Positions 59,613 to 64,000 of a stretch of 64,000 nt of DNA are shown here, one piece after another (within the stretch, counting starts at the first letter, position 1; every line of letters starts with the position of its first letter). Source of the stretch: Pedococcus sp. 5OH_020 (GTDB taxonomy: Bacteria > Actinomycetota > Actinomycetes > Actinomycetales > Dermatophilaceae); assembly GCF_027812955.1 (NCBI RefSeq), contig NZ_JAPYZV010000004.1:1-64000 (forward strand). The letters run 5' to 3'. The translations under genes and the position numbers were made by a program. Below the pieces are notes generated by a model that worked only from the letters and a program-made list of their open reading frames with translations, made no database searches and was not told where the DNA came from.

Positions 59613-60949
59613 AGCTCGCCATCCTCGGGGGAGGAGGTTTCCGGGTCCCGCTGGTGTACGGGGCCCTGCTGAGCGACGGGAAGGGGCCGGGTGTCGACGA
59701 GGTATGGCTGTACGACACCGACGGGTCCCGGCTGCGCGCTGTCGGCGCGGTGCTCGACCAGCAGACGGCCGGCCGGCGGGGCGCTCCTTCGGTCCGGGCC
59801 ACCATGGACCTCGATGAGGCGCTGGCCGGAGCGCACTTCGTCTTCTCGGCCATCCGGGTCGGCGGCCTGCACGGCAGGACGGTCGACGAGCGGGTCGCCC
59901 TCGACCTCGGCGTGCTGGGCCAGGAGACGACGGGGCCAGGGGGGCTCGCCTACGGGCTGCGCACGGTACCGGCCGCACTGGCCATCGCCGAGCGCGCCCG
60001 GCGCGTTGCCCCGGACGCCTGGTTCATCAACTTCACCAACCCTGCCGGACTCGTCACCGAGGCGATGCAGGCGGTCCTCGGTGACCGCGTGGTCGGCATC
60101 TGCGACTCGCCGATCGCGCTGGCGCGCAGGGCTGCTCGCACGTTGGGCCTTCCCCCGGAGGGGACCACGATCGACTACGTCGGCCTGAACCATCTGGGCT
60201 GGCTGCGGGGCCTGGAGCACGAGGGGGTCGACCGGCTCCCCGCCCTGCTCGCCGACGCAGAGCTGCTGGGCGGCATGGAAGAGGGACGGCTGTTCGGCGC
60301 CCCGTGGCTGCAGTCGCTGGGCTCCGTCCCGAACGAGTACCTCTACTACTACTACTTCACCCGGGAGGCGCTCGGCGGCATCGCGGCGGCCGGCCAGACC
60401 CGCGGTGAGTATCTGCGCGACCAGCAGGCGGCGTTCTACGAGACCGTGGCCCGGGAGCCGGAGCAGGCGCTCGCGCACTGGCGGCGGGTGCGCGAGGAAC
60501 GGGACGCCAGCTACATGCGCGAGGCGCGCACCGAGGGGGAACAACGTGATGCCTTGGACGTCTCGGGCGGTGGCTACGAGGGCGTGGCGCTCGCGCTCAT
60601 GGCGGCGCTCGCAGGCGGGTCGCCCGACACAATGATCCTCAACGTGCGCAACGCGGGCGCCGTCGCGGGCCTGCCCGTGGACGCCGTCGTGGAGGTGCCC
60701 TGCAGCGTCGATGCCGCGGGGGCCGTGGCGCTGCCGGTCGCCCCGGTGGAGGGTCACCAGCTGGGGCTCATGCAGCAGGTGAAGGCCGTCGAGCGGCTGG
60801 TGATCGAGGCCGTCGTGGACCACTCGGAGACAGCGGCGCTCAAGGCGTTCGCGCTGCACCCGCTCGTGGACTCCGTGACGACCGCTCGGCAGCTCCTGCA
60901 CGGCTACCGGAGCCGGTCGCCGGAGGTCGAGGCTGTGTTCAGGGGCTGA
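59609..60949 (+). CDS. GH4 family 6-phospho-beta-glucosidase-like enzyme
   Basis: 446 residues of family GH4, which cleave glycosides by an NAD+- and Mn2+-dependent redox-elimination route. The NAD loop LAILGGGGFRVPLVY (3-17), metal-ligand Cys in GICDSP and the His in GLNHLGW are visible. Close relatives act on 6-phospho-beta-glucosides, but the phosphate-site cannot be judged by eye and no PTS genes are nearby. Start GTG 59609; a GTG at 59606 adds one residue. Confidence 0.9.
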   Translation: MKLAILGGGGFRVPLVYGALLSDGKGPGVDEVWLYDTDGSRLRAVGAVLDQQTAGRRGAPSVRATMDLDEALAGAHFVFSAIRVGGLHGRTVDERVALDLGVLGQETTGPGGLAYGLRTVPAALAIAERARRVAPDAWFINFTNPAGLVTEAMQAVLGDRVVGICDSPIALARRAARTLGLPPEGTTIDYVGLNHLGWLRGLEHEGVDRLPALLADAELLGGMEEGRLFGAPWLQSLGSVPNEYLYYYYFTREALGGIAAAGQTRGEYLRDQQAAFYETVAREPEQALAHWRRVREERDASYMREARTEGEQRDALDVSGGGYEGVALALMAALAGGSPDTMILNVRNAGAVAGLPVDAVVEVPCSVDAAGAVALPVAPVEGHQLGLMQQVKAVERLVIEAVVDHSETAALKAFALHPLVDSVTTARQLLHGYRSRSPEVEAVFRG

Positions 60950-60960
60950 GCCGGGCTCAG
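60946..60960. terminator. Short hairpin spanning convergent stops of GH4 and GDPD genes
   Basis: CTGAGC and GCTCAG form a 6-bp stem with loop CGG; the GH4 stop TGA and the GDPD stop lie in its two arms. Confidence 0.45.
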
Positions 60961-61757
60961 GCCACCGGCCGCAGGGGCACCCCGCGCTTCGCGAGCACAT
61001 CGGCCAGGGTGTCGATGCGGTCCGAGACGATCCCGTCGACGCCGAGGTCGAGCAGCCGGTTCATCTCGTCCGCGTCGTCGATGGTCCATACGTGGACGTG
61101 CTTGCCGAGGGCGTGCGCGCGCTCGACCAGCGCGGGAGAGGCGAGGTCCAGCCGCCGACCGGCGAGGAGCTGGCCCGCGGGGACCTGCAGGACGGGGGCC
61201 GGCGAGCGCAGCCACGAGGCGAGCCGTGACGGCGTGAAGCGCAGTGTGCCGATCTCCGCCGGACCGGCCGCAGTCGCGACCATCGGGCCCAGCAGCCGCC
61301 GGACCGCCCGAAGCCGGCGGTCCGAGAAGGAGCCGACGCAGACCCGGTCCTGCGCGCGATGGGACCGGACGACTGCCGCGAGCGGCTCGATGGCCCCCGC
61401 TGCCTTGACGTCGATGTTGAACCGGGTGTCCGGGAACTCCTCGAGCAGGTCCGAGAGCAGAGGCACGGGCTCGCGGCCGCTGATCCTGGCCTGCTGCACC
61501 GTGCTCCACGAGAGGTCCGCGATCCGGCCGCGCTGGTCGGTGACCCGGTCCAGCCTGCGGTCGTGGAACGCCAGCAGCCGGCCGTCGGCGGTGGCGTGGA
61601 CGTCGGTCTCCAGGTACCGGTACCCCATGGCCACCGCGAGGCGGAACGCCGCCATGGAGTTCTCCAGCCCAAGGTTCTCGGTGACCTTGGCCCCACCACG
61701 ATGCGCGAGGCCGATGGGCGTCCGGCTGTCGAAGTAGGCGAAGTCGGCTGCTCTCAC
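60957..61757 (-). CDS. Glycerophosphodiester phosphodiesterase
   Basis: 266 residues, TIM-barrel GDPD: IGLAHRGGAK with the first catalytic His, ENSMAAF, YLETDVHATADGRLLAFHD with the metal-binding Glu/Asp and second His, and HVWTIDDADEM near the end. Cytoplasmic (no signal peptide). Splits glycerophosphodiesters into glycerol-3-phosphate and an alcohol. GTG 61757 has CAGACT 6 nt upstream. Confidence 0.94.
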   Translation of the reverse strand: MRAADFAYFDSRTPIGLAHRGGAKVTENLGLENSMAAFRLAVAMGYRYLETDVHATADGRLLAFHDRRLDRVTDQRGRIADLSWSTVQQARISGREPVPLLSDLLEEFPDTRFNIDVKAAGAIEPLAAVVRSHRAQDRVCVGSFSDRRLRAVRRLLGPMVATAAGPAEIGTLRFTPSRLASWLRSPAPVLQVPAGQLLAGRRLDLASPALVERAHALGKHVHVWTIDDADEMNRLLDLGVDGIVSDRIDTLADVLAKRGVPLRPVA

Positions 61758-61763
61758 GGTCCC

Positions 61764-61769
61764 AGTCTG
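61764..61769 (-). promoter_or_regulatory. -10 element, leaderless transcript of the GDPD gene
   Basis: CAGACT on the reverse strand ends 6 nt before GTG 61757. Confidence 0.35.
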
Positions 61770-61795
61770 CCCCGAGACCGGGACCGTGAGGGATG

Positions 61796-63496
61796 CTAGA
61801 CGGCCGCCCAGACCGTGGTGTCCGTGGGAACCTCGTCTTCCCCCGTCAGCGGGCCTGAGGCCACCAGGACCTCCGCCCCCGGCGGCAGGCGCACCGGCTC
61901 CTCACCGAGGTTGGTCAGCAGCAGGGTGCGTTCGCCACGACCGGTGTTGAGCAGCGCCACGACGTCGTCCGGGAGACCCTCCAGGAGCTGGAGCCCACCG
62001 GAGCCGAGGGCGCGCTCGCGCCGCAGCCGCAGCACCTGCCGGTAGAGCTCGAGGGTGGAGCCGTCGACGCCGTCCTGCTGGTCCACGGCGTACTCGCCGT
62101 AGATCGGCGGTTGGGGCAGCCACGTCTGCCCCGAGGGGCCGAAACCGAACGACGGGGCATCCTTCTTCCACGGGATCGGGACCCGGCAGCCGTCTCGGCC
62201 GACCTCCTCGCCGTTGCTGCGCAGGAAGGTCGGGTCCTGTCGGTACTGGGCCTCCAGGTCGGTGGAGTCCGGCAGGCCGAGCTCCTCGCCCTGGTAGATG
62301 TACGCGCTGCCCGGGAGGCCGAGCATGAGGAGGGTGGCTGCCCGGGCGCGGCGCAGGCCCAGCTCGCGGTCGGGCTGGGGGTCCTGCGCGCTGATGCCGT
62401 TGGGGCGGCGCTGACCGACGGGGAGACCGAGCCGCGAGGCGTGGCGCACCACGTCGTGGTTCGACAGCACCCAGGTGCTGGGGGCGCCGACGCTGTCCGC
62501 CGCCTTCAGCGACGAGTCGATCACCTCGCGCAGGTCCTCGGCCCGCCACTGCGCCTGGAGGAAGTCGAAGTTGAACGCCTGGTGCATCTCGTCGGGTCGC
62601 ACATACCGGACTGCGCGCTCCTGCGGCCGCACCCATGCCTCGGCGCACAGGATGCGGTCCGGCTTTCCATAGCTGTCCAGGACCTTGCGCCACGAGCGGT
62701 AGACCTCGTGGACGCCGTCCTGGTCCCACATCGGCGGCATGGGGGCCCCCGGCCTCACCTCGCCGTCGAGGATGTGCAGCTCGGCGTCGTAGTTCGGCAG
62801 GCCTGCCTCTTTGACGAGCCCATGGGCGACGTCCACGCGGAAGCCGTCGATCCCCCGGTCCAGCCAGAACCTCAGGATCGCCTCGAACTCCTCGCGGACC
62901 TCGGCGTTGTCCCAGTTGAAGTCCGGCTGCTTGACGTCGAACAGGTGCAGGTACCACTGGCCCGGTGTGCCGTCGGCCTCCGTCACGCGCGTCCAGCCCT
63001 GGCCGCCGAAGACGGAGTGCCAGTCGTTCGGCGGCTCGCTGCCGTCCGGGCCGCGGCCGTCACGGAAGATGTACCTGTTCCGCTCGCGGCTTCCGGGACC
63101 GGCGGCCAGGGCGGCCTGGAACCACGGGTGCTCGTCGGAGCTGTGGTTGGGCACGAGGTCGACGATCACCTTGAGCCCGAGCTCGTGTGCCTTCGCCACC
63201 AAGGCGTCCGCATCCTCCAGCGTCCCGAACAGCGGGTCGATGTCGCGGTAGTCAGCGACGTCGTACCCGGCATCCGCCTGAGGGGACCGGTAGAACGGGC
63301 TGAGCCACACCGCGTCGACCCCCAGAGCCTGCAGGTACGGGAGCCGCTGCGTCACACCGGGCAGGTCGCCGACGCCGTCCCCGTCGCCGTCGGCCCAGGA
63401 CCGCGGGTAGATCTGGTAGATCACCGCATGACGCCACCAGGTGGCGTCCTCGGTGGCGGCGGGGTGGATGAGCTGGCTGGAGAGCGTGTCGGTCAC
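61796..63496 (-). CDS. GH13 alpha-glucosidase
   Basis: 566 residues of GH13 in the oligo-1,6-glucosidase/alpha-glucosidase branch: AVIYQIYPRSWADGDGDGVG at the start, VDLVPNHSS, nucleophile Asp in GFRVDVAHG, acid/base Glu in CAEAWVRP, and LSNHDVVRH. Hydrolyses maltose-, sucrose- or isomaltose-type alpha-glucosides in the cytoplasm. GTG 63496 is preferred; a TTG at 63505 would add three residues. It is 38 bp upstream of the GDPD gene in the same direction. Confidence 0.92.
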   Translation of the reverse strand: MTDTLSSQLIHPAATEDATWWRHAVIYQIYPRSWADGDGDGVGDLPGVTQRLPYLQALGVDAVWLSPFYRSPQADAGYDVADYRDIDPLFGTLEDADALVAKAHELGLKVIVDLVPNHSSDEHPWFQAALAAGPGSRERNRYIFRDGRGPDGSEPPNDWHSVFGGQGWTRVTEADGTPGQWYLHLFDVKQPDFNWDNAEVREEFEAILRFWLDRGIDGFRVDVAHGLVKEAGLPNYDAELHILDGEVRPGAPMPPMWDQDGVHEVYRSWRKVLDSYGKPDRILCAEAWVRPQERAVRYVRPDEMHQAFNFDFLQAQWRAEDLREVIDSSLKAADSVGAPSTWVLSNHDVVRHASRLGLPVGQRRPNGISAQDPQPDRELGLRRARAATLLMLGLPGSAYIYQGEELGLPDSTDLEAQYRQDPTFLRSNGEEVGRDGCRVPIPWKKDAPSFGFGPSGQTWLPQPPIYGEYAVDQQDGVDGSTLELYRQVLRLRRERALGSGGLQLLEGLPDDVVALLNTGRGERTLLLTNLGEEPVRLPPGAEVLVASGPLTGEDEVPTDTTVWAAV

Positions 63497-63584
63497 GAGT
63501 ACCAATGCTGACGCATGCGTGGCCGTCGCGAAAACCGAGATCCGCCCGTCTTGCTGGGTGAACGCGGTGATGCGGGTGCGCTCA

Positions 63585-63980
63585 CTACTCGTCGAAGGAG
63601 TTCACCATGCTGTGCGCCGCGCGGTCCAGGTAGTCGCGGAGCAGCAGGTCGTGGGCCGGTGCCAGGTTCAGGCTGTCGACGGCCGCCATCATGTGGTGCA
63701 GCCAGCGGTCTCGCTGTGCAGGGGTGACCTTGAACGGATGGTGCCGCATCCGCAGCCGGGGATGGCCCCGCTGCTGGGAGTACGTCGTCGGCCCGCCCCA
63801 GTACTGCTCCAGGAACAGGCGCAGCCGCTCCTCCGCCGGGCGCAGGTCCTCCTCGGGGTACAGCGCTCGCAGGGCGGCGTCGCCTGACACGCCGCGGTAG
63901 AACTCCGCCACGAGCCTGCGGAAGGTGTCGTGTCCGCCGACCTCCTCGTAGAAGGTGACGGGTCGTCCGGGTGAGGTCAT
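63585..63980 (-). CDS. glbO: Group II truncated hemoglobin
   Basis: 131 residues with the two-on-two globin fold: FYEEVGG start, EFYRGVSGDAALRALYPEED (B10 Tyr region), QYWGGPTTYSQQRGHPRLRM and proximal His in RHHPFKV, with the group II Trp in RDRWLHHM. Actinobacterial GlbO handles O2, NO or peroxide near the membrane. ATG 63980 is 20 bp from the window end, so upstream signals are not visible. Confidence 0.95.
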   Translation of the reverse strand: MTSPGRPVTFYEEVGGHDTFRRLVAEFYRGVSGDAALRALYPEEDLRPAEERLRLFLEQYWGGPTTYSQQRGHPRLRMRHHPFKVTPAQRDRWLHHMMAAVDSLNLAPAHDLLLRDYLDRAAHSMVNSFDE

Positions 63981-64000
63981 ACGCCCGCCACCGGTCCGAA

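Overview
The window is high-GC DNA with dense, overlapping genes, many GTG starts, few T-tracts after hairpins and many apparently leaderless transcripts. Together with F420-type oxidoreductases, paired dynamin-like GTPases, a TreX/Y/Z trehalose operon, oligoribonuclease and a group II truncated hemoglobin, this points to an actinobacterium of the Micrococcales, plausibly Intrasporangiaceae-like. The family placement is inference; no marker in the window fixes it.

Positions 1 to about 24,700 look accessory. The left edge is the end of an IS21-family element (start of istA on the reverse strand), then a decayed 3' half of tRNA-Ala(CGC), then about 1 kb without a convincing gene. From 1516 to 11426 lies a sugar-uptake locus read on the reverse strand: lipoprotein binding protein, two ABC permeases, and three enzymes without signal peptides (GH172/DUF2961, GH32, GH116), with a divergent LacI repressor and a truncated second LacI. 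It is best read as import of a fructose-containing (or arabinofuranose-containing) oligosaccharide and its hydrolysis in the cytoplasm. Next are two divergent potassium transporters (KimA-like and Kup), a DUF1048/ABC export operon with a MerR regulator, and a small respiratory-type cluster (small membrane protein, cytochrome b N-terminal domain, membrane partner, pyridoxamine-phosphate-oxidase-like protein) preceded by a DosR-like box. The part ends in a scar: a cupin gene cut off exactly where a truncated excisionase begins, then a frameshifted tyrosine integrase carrying an inserted XRE-type domain, facing the 3' end of tRNA-Lys.

From tRNA-Lys rightward the window looks like core chromosome: CopC, tRNA-His, orn, a PrsW-type protease, an M20 amidohydrolase, tRNA-Arg, a secreted protein, thpR, a membrane protein, two GTPases, an SSB paralogue, ettA and an F420-type oxidoreductase. 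Then comes a lipid-catabolism group (TetR regulator, acyl-CoA dehydrogenase, two SDRs, a deazaflavin-type oxidoreductase, a FabG-like SDR) in which two separate promoters share a TAAGC-N4-GCTYA palindrome. glgX-treY-treZ follow (glycogen or maltodextrin to trehalose), then tesB, a MocR regulator divergent from YczE, a RecQ helicase with a phosphoribosyltransferase-like tail, a 4HBT thioesterase, a conserved hypothetical and an MFS exporter. The right end is a second sugar group (PfkB kinase, GH4 glycosidase with a leader peptide, GDPD phosphodiesterase, GH13 alpha-glucosidase) and glbO.

Two window-wide patterns stand out. Sixteen starts in the right part have a TAnnnT-like hexamer ending 6-7 nt before the start codon (leaderless signature), whereas genes of the accessory part use Shine-Dalgarno sites or coupled overlaps. 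Several genes in the right part have short tandem duplications of 18-26 bp at their start or stop codons.
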